A stretch of DNA of 64,000 nucleotides from an uncultured Pelagibacteraceae bacterium. Lineage in GTDB: Bacteria; Pseudomonadota; Alphaproteobacteria; Pelagibacterales; Pelagibacteraceae. Numbering within the stretch: the first letter of the stretch is position 1; every line of letters starts with the position of its first letter. Below, one piece after another: positions 36,994 to 44,807 of the stretch. The translations under genes were made by a program, and so were the position numbers. The notes under the pieces were generated by a model that had not been told where the DNA came from, ran no database searches, and saw only the letters and a program-made list of their open reading frames with translations. Where the stretch lies: positions 1 through 64,000 of the forward strand of contig CACDSY010000003.1 of NCBI GenBank assembly GCA_902555585.1, read 5' to 3'.

Positions 36994-38001
36994 ATGATCA
37001 ACTCAATAGTTATTGCCATTGATGCGATGGGTGGTGATAACTCACCTACTAAAGTAATTGAAGGTATAAGTATTCATTCAAAAAATTCTATAAATGTAAA
37101 TTATAAAATTTTTGGGAATCAAAATTTAATTAAACCTCTTTTAAAAAAATATAGTATACCAAATGAAAGATTTAATTTATTTCATACTGACAAATTGGTG
37201 GAAGGTGAGGATACTGCGTTAGCTGCAGCCAAGAGGGGAAAGAACACAAGTTTATGGTTAGCAGTAGAGTCTTTGAAAAACGATGAAGCTCATGCAATGG
37301 TCTCAGCTGGTAATACTGGTGCATTATTTTTAATATCAAAATTAAATTTAAAAATGATAGAAAATATTGATAAGCCAGCTTTATCAGCTTTATGGCCAAG
37401 CAAGAATGGCATGAATGTCGTATTAGACCTAGGTGCTAACATTGAATGCAACTCTAAAAATTTAATCGATTTCTCGATAATGGGCTCTGCTTTACATAAA
37501 GCATTGTTTGATAAACAAAAGCCATGTGTTGCATTACTCAATATTGGATCAGAGGAATTAAAAGGAAATGCAATGATAAAAAGCACCTATCAAATCTTAT
37601 CTGAAAAAAAATATGATTTATTTGATTTTAATGGGTATATTGAAGGTAACCATATCATGGATGGAAAAGTAAATGTAATTGTTGCAGATGGATTTACTGG
37701 AAATATCGCTCTTAAAACAGCAGAAGGTACCTCAAATTTTATCATTAGTGAATTGAGAAAAGCCCTAGGCAGCACAATTCTTGGTAAATTTTCATCTTTC
37801 ATTAACTATAATAATTTAAAAAGATTTAAAAATAAACTTGATCCAAGACTTTATAACGGAGCAATATTATTAGGGTTAAATAAACCTGTCATAAAAAGTC
37901 ATGGATCTACGGACTCAATTGGTTTTGCCAATTCATTAAAAGTGTGTGAGCAAACCATTAAAGGAAAATTAATAGAACAAATTACTGCAAACATTAATTA
38001 A
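36994..38001 (+). CDS. plsX: Phosphate acyltransferase PlsX
   Basis: 335 aa. Converts acyl-ACP to acyl-phosphate for glycerolipid synthesis. IAIDAMGGDNSPTKVIEG at the N-terminus, AAKRGKNTSLWLAVESLKNDEAHAMVSAGNTGALF and LNIGSEELKGN, with DGFTGNIALKTAEGTSNFI, are PlsX signatures. It is followed directly (0 nt) by ihfA; the fabH gene that usually sits between plsX and ihfA in Alphaproteobacteria is absent here. Confidence 0.96.
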   Translation: MINSIVIAIDAMGGDNSPTKVIEGISIHSKNSINVNYKIFGNQNLIKPLLKKYSIPNERFNLFHTDKLVEGEDTALAAAKRGKNTSLWLAVESLKNDEAHAMVSAGNTGALFLISKLNLKMIENIDKPALSALWPSKNGMNVVLDLGANIECNSKNLIDFSIMGSALHKALFDKQKPCVALLNIGSEELKGNAMIKSTYQILSEKKYDLFDFNGYIEGNHIMDGKVNVIVADGFTGNIALKTAEGTSNFIISELRKALGSTILGKFSSFINYNNLKRFKNKLDPRLYNGAILLGLNKPVIKSHGSTDSIGFANSLKVCEQTIKGKLIEQITANIN

Positions 38002-38298
38002 GTGAAACGTATAAACTTAACAAAAAAAGATATTATAAATTCTATATATATGCAGATAGGGTTTTCAAAAAAGATAAGTGAAACTTTGCTTGAAGATATT
38101 TTTGAACTTATTATAAAAAATATCATAAAATATAAAAAGGTTAAAATTTCAAAATTTGGAACTTTTTCATTGAGAAAAAAAAAAGAAAGATATGGTAGAA
38201 ATCCAAAAACTAAAGAGCCTGCAATTATAGCTAGTAGAAATGTTATTCTTTTTAAAGCATCTAAAGAATTTAAAGAATATATAAACAAAAATGATTAA
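38002..38298 (+). CDS. ihfA: Integration host factor alpha subunit
   Basis: 98 aa HU/IHF fold DNA-bending protein. Starts at GTG 38002 (KRINLTKKDIINSIYMQIGFSKK), with KVKISKFGTFSLRKKKERYGRNPKTKEPAIIASRNVILFKASKEFKEYIN, the arm region of the IHF family; position between plsX and a MerR regulator favours IhfA over HU. Its partner subunit (IhfB) is not in this window. The stop overlaps the merR start by 8 nt. Confidence 0.92.
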   Translation: MKRINLTKKDIINSIYMQIGFSKKISETLLEDIFELIIKNIIKYKKVKISKFGTFSLRKKKERYGRNPKTKEPAIIASRNVILFKASKEFKEYINKND

Positions 38299-38662
38299 TA
38301 CTAAGGAGGAAAGTAAATATAAAACAATTGGAGAAGTAGCCAAGATATTAAATCTTATTAATCAAAAAAATGGTTTACCTTCTACTCACACTATTCGTTT
38401 TTGGGAAAAAGAATTTAAGCAAATCAAGCCGAAGATTTTTACAGGAAATAGAAGGTATTATGATGAAAATTCAATTAATATTTTAAAAAAAATCAAATTT
38501 TTATTAAAAGACCAAGGTATGACATTAAATGGGGTTAAAAAGGTGCTAAACTCTAATGATTCTGATATTGACGAACTATACAATACATCTATAAAACAAA
38601 AAAAAATAATAAAATCAAAAATTTTAAAAATTAAAGAATTACTAAATAAATTTAAAGATTGA
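38291..38662 (+). CDS. MerR-family transcriptional regulator
   Basis: 123 aa. N-terminal winged helix with YKTIGEVAKILNL, then STHTIRFWEKEFKQIKPKIFTGNRRYYDENSINILKKIKFLL, the MerR recognition pattern (the R-F-W-E-x-E-F variant common in alphaproteobacterial ihfA-linked regulators). A short helical C-terminus with no effector domain. Function unknown; the plsX-ihfA-merR order is conserved. rpmG starts 1 nt after its stop. Confidence 0.9.
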   Translation: MINTKEESKYKTIGEVAKILNLINQKNGLPSTHTIRFWEKEFKQIKPKIFTGNRRYYDENSINILKKIKFLLKDQGMTLNGVKKVLNSNDSDIDELYNTSIKQKKIIKSKILKIKELLNKFKD

Positions 38663-38663
38663 T

Positions 38664-38855
38664 ATGGCAAAAAAAACACATGTAAAGGTTAGGTTAGTTC
38701 CTGAAGAAAAACCAGATAGTTCTTTTTTCTATTATGTCAAAAAACCAGCAGGTGGAGAAAAAGCTAAAGTTAAGTTAAAAGCTAAAAAATATAATCCTGC
38801 AACAAGGAAACACGAAGTTTTTGTAGAAAAAAAATTACCACCGCATAGTAAATAA
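38664..38855 (+). CDS. rpmG: 50S ribosomal protein L33
   Basis: 63 aa. MAKKTHVKVRLVPEEKPDSSFFYYVKKP and KVKLKAKKYNPATRKHEVFVEKK are typical L33 segments. No zinc cysteines (C- form). One nt after merR and 1 nt before the end of the convergent chorismate mutase gene. Confidence 0.95.
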   Translation: MAKKTHVKVRLVPEEKPDSSFFYYVKKPAGGEKAKVKLKAKKYNPATRKHEVFVEKKLPPHSK

Positions 38856-38856
38856 T

Positions 38857-39150
38857 TTACTTTTTTTTCTTAAAATTTCTTCTCTCGAAATCAATATAAG
38901 CATAAATCATATTCTTCCAAATTTTGTTTGTGATTTTTGGATCAATTTTATGTTTAATTGATTTTTCTTTAATGTTTTTTAATATTAAATAAATCCTTTT
39001 TTGATCAACAATTTGGTTTTTTTTTTCTTTAAGAGCAAGAACTCTTTTCACTAGGTTGGTTCTTTTTTTGATTATTTTTATTAATGAATCGTCTAATTTA
39101 TCCAATTCTTTTCTAATTTTATTTAGTTTTTCTTTTTTTAATGGCGACAT
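38857..39150 (-). CDS. Chorismate mutase, AroQ (type II) family
   Basis: 97 aa all-helical protein. Pattern L-N-K-I-R-K-E-L-D-K-L-D-D-S-L-I-K-I-I-K-K-R (about residues 9-30), then VKRVLALKEKKNQIVDQKRIYLILKNIKEKS, is the AroQ layout, in which Arg and Lys hold the chorismate carboxylates. Would convert chorismate to prephenate for Phe/Tyr synthesis. Alone, not fused to prephenate dehydratase. The 5' part overlaps nothing on the plus strand once ctaA is started at 39194. Confidence 0.82.
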   Translation of the reverse strand: MSPLKKEKLNKIRKELDKLDDSLIKIIKKRTNLVKRVLALKEKKNQIVDQKRIYLILKNIKEKSIKHKIDPKITNKIWKNMIYAYIDFERRNFKKKK

Positions 39151-39193
39151 TTATATAATTGGATTATTTAAAAATTATTATATTTATCCGCGT

Positions 39194-40225
39194 ATGTATA
39201 GTGAAAATCTAAAATTAAATAATCAAATTTCAACATGGCTTATAAGTATGTTTTGGATTATTTCAGCAATGATCGTGGTTGGTGGTTTAACAAGATTAAC
39301 TGATTCTGGTTTGTCGATTACTCAATGGCAACTGTTTTCTGGTTTTTTACCTCCACTGAATAATTCTGAGTGGATTATGTATTTTGACTTATACAAAGAG
39401 ATACCTGAATTTAAATTACAAAATTATGATATGACTATGCAAGAATTTAAAGTTATTTTTTGGTGGGAGTGGGCTCATAGATTTATGGGAAGGTTAATAG
39501 GCATATCCTATCTAATACCACTAATATATTTTACTTTTAAAATCAAATTTAAAGAATTAATAAATCTTTATTTCATTTTTGCCTTAATATGTTTTCAAGG
39601 GTTTATAGGATGGTATATGGTCAGTAGTGGCTTAATTGATAGAGTTGATGTAAGTCATTTTAGGTTATCAGTGCATTTATTAGTGGCTTTTTTTATTTTA
39701 TCTTTAATATTTTGGAATTATTTAAAAATTAAAGTTAAAAATAACTTTCACAATACTATCAATATAATATATCCGTTAAGTTTTCTTTTCTTAGTATTTT
39801 TGCAAATTTCGATTGGTGCATTTGTTTCAGGAATGGATGCAGGTAAAATTTATAATTCTTGGCCGTTAATGGGAAACTCAATTTTTCCAAATGATAATAG
39901 CATAGGTAATTTATTTAAATTGTCTGTTTTTAGCGACCCTTCCTTGGTTCAATTTATTCATAGAAAATTAGCTTATTTAATAGGATTATTTTATTTGTAT
40001 TTATTGTTTTATATTTACAAAAATAAAAAAAGCGACTTATATAAATCTGTAAATATTTTAGGTTTTTTTATTATTTTACAGATTGTTTTAGGAATATTCA
40101 CTTTATTATATGGTGCACAAATATTGATTGCATCTATGCACCAAATAAGTTCTATTTTTTTAGTTGCGTCTTGTATCTATTTTTTATTTATAAATACAAA
40201 ATCTAACTTACAGCTTTCAAGTTAG
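39194..40225 (+). CDS. ctaA: Heme A synthase (COX15/CtaA)
   Basis: 343 aa from ATG 39194 (MYSENLKLNNQ); a longer frame from 39056 would cover the opposite-strand chorismate mutase gene and is not supported. About eight TM helices. STWLISMFWIISAMIVVGGLTRLTDSGLSI is the COX15 N-terminal signature (residues about 13-41), with the WWEWAHRFMGRLIG haem-ligand His, VSHFRLSVHLL and later FIHRKLAY and MHQISS helices providing more His. Converts haem O to haem A for cytochrome c oxidase. The 3' end overlaps metY by 23 nt, tail to tail. Confidence 0.95.
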   Translation: MYSENLKLNNQISTWLISMFWIISAMIVVGGLTRLTDSGLSITQWQLFSGFLPPLNNSEWIMYFDLYKEIPEFKLQNYDMTMQEFKVIFWWEWAHRFMGRLIGISYLIPLIYFTFKIKFKELINLYFIFALICFQGFIGWYMVSSGLIDRVDVSHFRLSVHLLVAFFILSLIFWNYLKIKVKNNFHNTINIIYPLSFLFLVFLQISIGAFVSGMDAGKIYNSWPLMGNSIFPNDNSIGNLFKLSVFSDPSLVQFIHRKLAYLIGLFYLYLLFYIYKNKKSDLYKSVNILGFFIILQIVLGIFTLLYGAQILIASMHQISSIFLVASCIYFLFINTKSNLQLSS

Positions 40226-41528
40226 GCTTTCCAGAAGCTCCCAAAGCTTGATCTAGGTCTGCTATAATATCGTCTGGATGTTCTATACCAATAGACAATC
40301 TTACATATCCTGGCGTTACACCTGCTGCTAAAAGTTCCTCCTCTGTTAATTGACTGTGAGTAGTAGTTGCAGGATGAATAGCTAAACTCCTTGCATCTCC
40401 AATATTTGCTACGTGGTAGAACATTTTTAATGACTCTATAAATTTTTTACCTGCTTCTACACCTCCTTTAACTTCTATACCTACAAGTGCTCCATTACCA
40501 CCCTTCATATATTTTTTAGATCTTTCACCAATTTCACCTTTGTGAAGAGTAGGGTATATAACTCTTTCTACATTCTTATGTTTTTGTAAAAATGAAACAG
40601 CTTTTTCCGCATTTGAGCAATGTTGTTTCATTCTTAAAGGAACGGTTTCTAGACCTTGAATAATTCCCCAAGCATTATCTGGAGCTAAAGGAGCTCCTAA
40701 ATCTCTTAGAAGACATACCCTAGCTCTTACAGCAAATGAAACATTTGCACCAGTCAATTGAGGTACCACTTCACCCCATTTTGCTCCGCCATAGCTAGCG
40801 TCAGGTTCGTTAAATAGTGGTTGTCTTTTTGGATCTTTTGTCCAGTCAAAATTACCTCCATCAACAAGAGCGCCTCCGATAACAGTTCCATGCCCTCCAA
40901 TGAATTTAGTAAGTGAATGAACTACTACAGCAGCCCCATGTTCTAAAGGCTTACAAATTACTGGCGCCGCGGTATTGTCCATTATTAAAGGAATATTATG
41001 CTTTCTACCAATATCTGAAACCTCCTTAATTGGAAACACTCTCAAATATGGATTTGGTAAAGTCTCTGCATAAAAACATCTTGTTTTATCATCAATTAAT
41101 TTTTCAAAATTACTTGGATCTGAAGGGTCTGCATATCTACATTCAATACCTAATTTTTTAAGCGTGTGTGTAAATAAGTTAACTGTTCCCCCATATAAAT
41201 CAGTTGAACTAATAAAATTATCACCAGACTGACAAACGTTCATAATTGCAAATGTTGATGCTGCTTGACCTGAACCAACAGTTACAGCAGCAAGCCCACC
41301 TTCAAGAGCTGCAACTCTTTTTTCAAGTACATCATTTGTTGGATTCATAATACGTGTGTATATGTTTCCGAATTCTTTTAATGCAAATAAATTTGCAGCA
41401 TGATCAGTATCGTTAAATTGATAAGATGTTGTTCTATATAGTGGTACTGCTACTGCAGTTGTAGCTGGATCACTTCTATAATCTCCGCCGTGTAACGCAA
41501 TTGTTTCTGGATTTTTATTTTTGCTCAT
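40203..41528 (-). CDS. metY: O-acetylhomoserine sulfhydrylase-like PLP enzyme (MetY), copy 1
   Basis: 441 aa Cys/Met-metabolism PLP-dependent family. Starts NPETIALHGGDYRSDPATTAVAVPLYRTTSYQF; PLP Lys in VVHSLTKFIGGHG; the late GDARSLAIHPATTTHSQL block is typical of O-acetylhomoserine (thiol)-lyases, which add sulfide or methanethiol to O-acetylhomoserine. Known SAR11 genomes lack assimilatory sulfate reduction, so reduced sulfur is the likely substrate. The SD-like AAGGGG sits a few nt before ATG. Overlaps the ctaA 3' end by 23 nt. An alpha/beta hydrolase and a second MetY are upstream on the same strand. Confidence 0.9.
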   Translation of the reverse strand: MSKNKNPETIALHGGDYRSDPATTAVAVPLYRTTSYQFNDTDHAANLFALKEFGNIYTRIMNPTNDVLEKRVAALEGGLAAVTVGSGQAASTFAIMNVCQSGDNFISSTDLYGGTVNLFTHTLKKLGIECRYADPSDPSNFEKLIDDKTRCFYAETLPNPYLRVFPIKEVSDIGRKHNIPLIMDNTAAPVICKPLEHGAAVVVHSLTKFIGGHGTVIGGALVDGGNFDWTKDPKRQPLFNEPDASYGGAKWGEVVPQLTGANVSFAVRARVCLLRDLGAPLAPDNAWGIIQGLETVPLRMKQHCSNAEKAVSFLQKHKNVERVIYPTLHKGEIGERSKKYMKGGNGALVGIEVKGGVEAGKKFIESLKMFYHVANIGDARSLAIHPATTTHSQLTEEELLAAGVTPGYVRLSIGIEHPDDIIADLDQALGASGKPNLKAVS

Positions 41529-41566
41529 ATTTCCCCTTCTGTTTAAAATTATATTAAACTAAAATG

Positions 41567-41599
41567 AAAAAACACAATCAAGCTTTAATTTAACTTGAT
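41567..41599 (-). terminator. Weak intrinsic terminator or attenuator between hydrolase and metY copy 1
   Basis: On the minus strand ATCAAG (41599-41594) pairs with CTTGAT (41582-41577) around an 11-nt AT-rich loop. After TGTG comes a run of six T (41572-41567). The hairpin overlaps the hydrolase stop codon. The stem is short and half AT, so it may only partly stop transcription; it could also be chance in AT-rich DNA. Confidence 0.3.
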
Positions 41600-42408
41600 A
41601 TTGGGGGATAATTTGTGGTTATAAATTTTTTGAGCACAGTTAATACTCTATCTGCTTCTTCTAATAACATCATGTGACCACAGTTATCAATTATATCAAC
41701 TTGACTTCCATCTATAAGTGAAGCCAACTTCTTACCCTCTTTAACAGGGCACATTTTATCATCTGTAGCTAAGATTGATAGAGTAGGGCATTTAATTTTT
41801 TTTGCTGCCTCAAAACCATTCTTGTAATTATCACAAGCTCTAAAATCTACTCCTAAAGTATTCTGTATTGTTCTAGATTTTGCAAGCATTGTTCCGGTAT
41901 TTATATGATAAAGACCAGGTACTGGATGACCACCAAAGTGACCAGCTGGACCATGAGCCCAATCCATCATCAAATCTACTGCTTTAGGATCATTATTTTC
42001 AGCCAATGAAAGCAATTCTGGGTTCATCGGTATGGCTCCTGCTCCACCCATTAAGCTTAAAGTTTTAATTTTATCTGGGTATCTCGATGTGCATTCTACC
42101 GTAACTAAACAGCCTTGTGAATGTCCAACTAAAGAAGCTTCTTTATGTCCGACTGCTTCTATTACATTATTTACCCAATCAGCCATTTCTTCAATTGATT
42201 TAAGACTTTCACCACTTGATAAACCATGCCCCGGTAGGTCAACAGCTAAAGCATTATAACCATGAAATGCAAAGTACCTTGTTTGAAGTACCCAAGTCAT
42301 ATGAGTTAGACCACTGCCATGAACAAATATAATCAATGGTTTCTTTTTATCAAAAGGTCTGCCACCAGTAGAGGCAAAAACCTCATCATTATTTACTTTA
42401 AATTTCAT
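41590..42408 (-). CDS. Alpha/beta hydrolase
   Basis: 272 aa. Oxyanion region FVHGSGLTHMTW (about 29-40), nucleophile elbow LVGHSQGC (Ser near residue 97), acid Asp in LATDDKMCPV and catalytic His in DNCGHMMLLEEADRVL near the C-terminus. A complete catalytic triad, so probably an active hydrolase or lyase. No signal peptide. It is placed between two MetY genes, overlapping the upstream one by 4 nt, which suggests a role in sulfur amino-acid metabolism (for example a thioester or ester substrate), but the substrate cannot be read from the sequence. It is not MetX by motif. Confidence 0.85.
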   Translation of the reverse strand: MKFKVNNDEVFASTGGRPFDKKKPLIIFVHGSGLTHMTWVLQTRYFAFHGYNALAVDLPGHGLSSGESLKSIEEMADWVNNVIEAVGHKEASLVGHSQGCLVTVECTSRYPDKIKTLSLMGGAGAIPMNPELLSLAENNDPKAVDLMMDWAHGPAGHFGGHPVPGLYHINTGTMLAKSRTIQNTLGVDFRACDNYKNGFEAAKKIKCPTLSILATDDKMCPVKEGKKLASLIDGSQVDIIDNCGHMMLLEEADRVLTVLKKFITTNYPPISS

Positions 42409-43736
42409 TGATTTGATACAAGTCTTGGTTTTCTTGCTGCTCTAAAACCAATCTCGAAATCATTTTTTATATCATCAATGTCTTCAATACCTACTGACAA
42501 TCTAATCATGTCATGAGACAACCCAGCAAACTTTAAAGTTGCCTCATCCATTTGTGAATGGGTTCCAGATGCAGGATGAATAACTAAAGTTCTTGTATCG
42601 CCAACATTTGCCAAATGTGATGCTAATTTTACGTTATTAATAAATGCAACACCAGCATCTTTCCCACCTTTAATACCAAACGCAATCATTGAACCTCTTC
42701 CATTCGGCAAAAGTTTTTTTGCTAACTCGTGATCTGGATGATCTGGGACACTTGGATGTGATACCCAAGCAACACTCTCATGTTTTGATAAATATTTAAC
42801 CATTTCTTCTGCATTGGAACAATGTTTTTTCATTCTTACTGACAAAGTTTCTATGCCTTGTAAAACATTCCATGCATTTTGAGGACTTAAACATGGACCA
42901 AAGTCTCTCATACCTTCAGCTCTGGCTTTCATTGTAAAAGCTGTTGGGCCAAATTCTTCAGCAAAAGACAATCCATGATATCCTTCGTAAGGTTTTGTCA
43001 TTGTTGGAAATTTATCATTTTGCATCCAATCAAATTTTCCACCTTCAACTAATATTCCTGCCATTGAAGATCCATGTCCTGCCATCCATTTTGTAAGTGA
43101 GTGAATTACTATATCAGCACCATGTTCAAACGGTTTACATAAATAAGGAGTTTGATAGGTTGCATCAACCATCAATGGAATTCCAGCATCATGAGCAATT
43201 TTTGCAATTTCAGGCATATTCATTATTTCGTTACCTGGATTTCCAACAAGTTCTCCAAAAATACCTTTTGTATTCTTTTGAATTGCTTTTTTAAATCCTT
43301 CAGTATCTCTCGGTTTGACAAATGTACATTTAATTCCAAACTTAGGTAAGGTTAATCTAAATAAGTTTACAGTTCCTCCATAAAGCTGAGATGATACAAC
43401 TAGATGATCACCTGCTTCACATAATGTCATTACTGTTAAAAATATTGCACTCATTCCTGAAGATGTGGCTAATGCTGCTGTACCACCTTCAAGTGAAGCA
43501 ACTCTTTCTTCTAATACGCCAACAGTTGGGTTTGAAATTCTACTATAAATATGTCCACCTCTTTCTAAATTAAAAAGAGCAGCTGCATGATCGACATCAT
43601 CAAAAAGGTATGATGTGGTTTGATATATTGGTACTTGTCTTGAGCCAGCATTTTTGTGTGGCTGATACCCAGCATGTAAACTAAGGGTATCAAATTTATA
43701 CGTATTTGGTTTTAATTCTTTTTTTTTATCACTCAT
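42405..43736 (-). CDS. O-acetylhomoserine sulfhydrylase-like PLP enzyme (MetY), copy 2
   Basis: 443 aa, a paralogue of copy 1. YKFDTLSLHAGYQPHKNAGSRQVPIYQTTSYLF at the N-terminus, GYHG-containing substrate loop, PLP Lys in VIHSLTKWMAGHG, and the late VGDTRTLVIHPASGTHSQM. Same order of domains but many differences, so the two are old paralogues, not a recent duplication. Starts 4 nt overlapping with the downstream hydrolase end. The gene's upstream gap (43737-43882) is shared with divergent rplM; a good SD, AAAGGAG, lies before the ATG. Confidence 0.88.
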   Translation of the reverse strand: MSDKKKELKPNTYKFDTLSLHAGYQPHKNAGSRQVPIYQTTSYLFDDVDHAAALFNLERGGHIYSRISNPTVGVLEERVASLEGGTAALATSSGMSAIFLTVMTLCEAGDHLVVSSQLYGGTVNLFRLTLPKFGIKCTFVKPRDTEGFKKAIQKNTKGIFGELVGNPGNEIMNMPEIAKIAHDAGIPLMVDATYQTPYLCKPFEHGADIVIHSLTKWMAGHGSSMAGILVEGGKFDWMQNDKFPTMTKPYEGYHGLSFAEEFGPTAFTMKARAEGMRDFGPCLSPQNAWNVLQGIETLSVRMKKHCSNAEEMVKYLSKHESVAWVSHPSVPDHPDHELAKKLLPNGRGSMIAFGIKGGKDAGVAFINNVKLASHLANVGDTRTLVIHPASGTHSQMDEATLKFAGLSHDMIRLSVGIEDIDDIKNDFEIGFRAARKPRLVSNQ

Positions 43737-43843
43737 TAAGCTCCTTTAATTTATAATTTTGTGAGTTCGATTTTATCACCTTATTATTACTAATAAATGG
43801 TCATAATTCAATCAACCATTCAGTCCAACCAAAATATAATAAT

Positions 43844-43872
43844 TTGACAATATATGTAATTATAAGTATTAA
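43844..43872 (+). promoter_or_regulatory. Candidate promoter of rplM-rpsI
   Basis: A perfect TTGACA at 43844-43849 is followed by TATTAA at 43867-43872 with a 17-nt spacer. Transcription would begin near 43879, only a few nt before the rplM ATG at 43883, implying a very short leader. If the true start is further upstream, TATAAT at 43835-43840 is another -10 candidate but has no good -35. Confidence 0.5.
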
Positions 43873-43882
43873 TCCCGCATTC

Positions 43883-44341
43883 ATGACTAAGTTTGTTAAA
43901 AAAGATGAGATAAATAGCGAGTGGTTTGAAATTGATGCCACAGGAGCGGTTGTTGGTAGACTAGCAACAGTTGTATCAAAAATTATAAGAGGGAAGAACA
44001 AAACAACATATACTCCTCACATGGACCATGGAGATTTTGTTGTTATAAAAAATGTAGATCAAATAAAATTTACAGGCAATAAATTTCAAAATAAAAAATA
44101 TTACAGACACACTGGATATCCAGGTGGTATTAAAGAGATAACACCTGAAAAAATGAGTGAAAAAAAACCTGGTGACGTATTAAAGTTAGCTGTTAAAAGA
44201 ATGCTGCCTTCAGGTGCGTTGGGTAAAAAACAATTAACGAAACTTAAAATTTATTCTGGAGAGGACCATCCCCATACTGCGCAAAATCCAAAAATAATTG
44301 AAATAGGCAAACTTAATCAAAAAAATATTGTAAGAAATTAA
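43883..44341 (+). CDS. rplM: 50S ribosomal protein L13
   Basis: 152 aa from ATG 43883; the frame is open to 43844, but the protein family begins near MTKFVKKDE...WFEIDATGAVVGRLATVVSKIIRGKNK. Also IKNVDQIKFTGNKFQNKKYYRHTGYPGGIK and AVKRMLPSGALGK are conserved L13 segments. L13 is an early assembly protein of the large subunit. Followed by rpsI after 1 nt, the universal pair. Confidence 0.97.
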   Translation: MTKFVKKDEINSEWFEIDATGAVVGRLATVVSKIIRGKNKTTYTPHMDHGDFVVIKNVDQIKFTGNKFQNKKYYRHTGYPGGIKEITPEKMSEKKPGDVLKLAVKRMLPSGALGKKQLTKLKIYSGEDHPHTAQNPKIIEIGKLNQKNIVRN

Positions 44342-44342
44342 T

Positions 44343-44774
44343 ATGGAAACTTCTCAATCATCTTCACCAAAAATCAAATTAGACTTTAAAGATAGCAAAT
44401 ACGCAACTGGAAGAAGAAAAAAATCTGTAGCTAAAGTCTGGTTAAAAAAAGGTTCAGGTAAATTCTATGTTAATGGTAAATCTTTAAACGACTATTTTCC
44501 AAGAGCTAATCATGTAATGCAAATTTTAAGACCTTTTGAAATTATAAATCAGTCAACTGATTATGATGTTAGATCTAAAGTTGTAGGTGGAGGACAAACT
44601 GGTCAAGCAGGTGCCTTAGTACACGGTATTTCAAGAGCTTTACTAAAATTTGATGTAACTTTAAAATCAACCTTACGTAAAGAAAAACTCACAACAAGAG
44701 ATTCGAGATCTGTAGAGCGAAAAAAACCTGGTAGAGCAAAAGCTAGAAAAAGCTACCAGTTTTCTAAAAGATAA
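44343..44774 (+). CDS. rpsI: 30S ribosomal protein S9
   Basis: 143 aa. KYATGRRKKSVAKVWLKKGSGKFYVNG opens the S9 fold (about residues 20-46); GGQTGQAGALVHGISRALL is conserved; C-terminal ERKKPGRAKARKSYQFSKR is the S9 tail that contacts the P-site tRNA anticodon. Forms an operon with rplM (1-nt gap). argC follows after 33 nt. Confidence 0.97.
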   Translation: METSQSSSPKIKLDFKDSKYATGRRKKSVAKVWLKKGSGKFYVNGKSLNDYFPRANHVMQILRPFEIINQSTDYDVRSKVVGGGQTGQAGALVHGISRALLKFDVTLKSTLRKEKLTTRDSRSVERKKPGRAKARKSYQFSKR

Positions 44775-44807
44775 TTTCTTTTTAAGTTTCAACTGTTATA
44801 TTAGATT

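Noticed and set aside
39056-39193. N-terminal extension of ctaA
   Set aside because: The extension lies over the opposite-strand chorismate mutase gene and is not part of COX15; ATG 39194 gives the expected N-terminus.
41529-41600. Possible SAM-V riboswitch before metY copy 1
   Set aside because: SAM-V riboswitches are known before metY in SAR11, but the conserved core close to the Shine-Dalgarno (GATAA/GCTAAA-type element and a matching pseudoknot loop) is not visible; only an AT hairpin plus T-run is seen.
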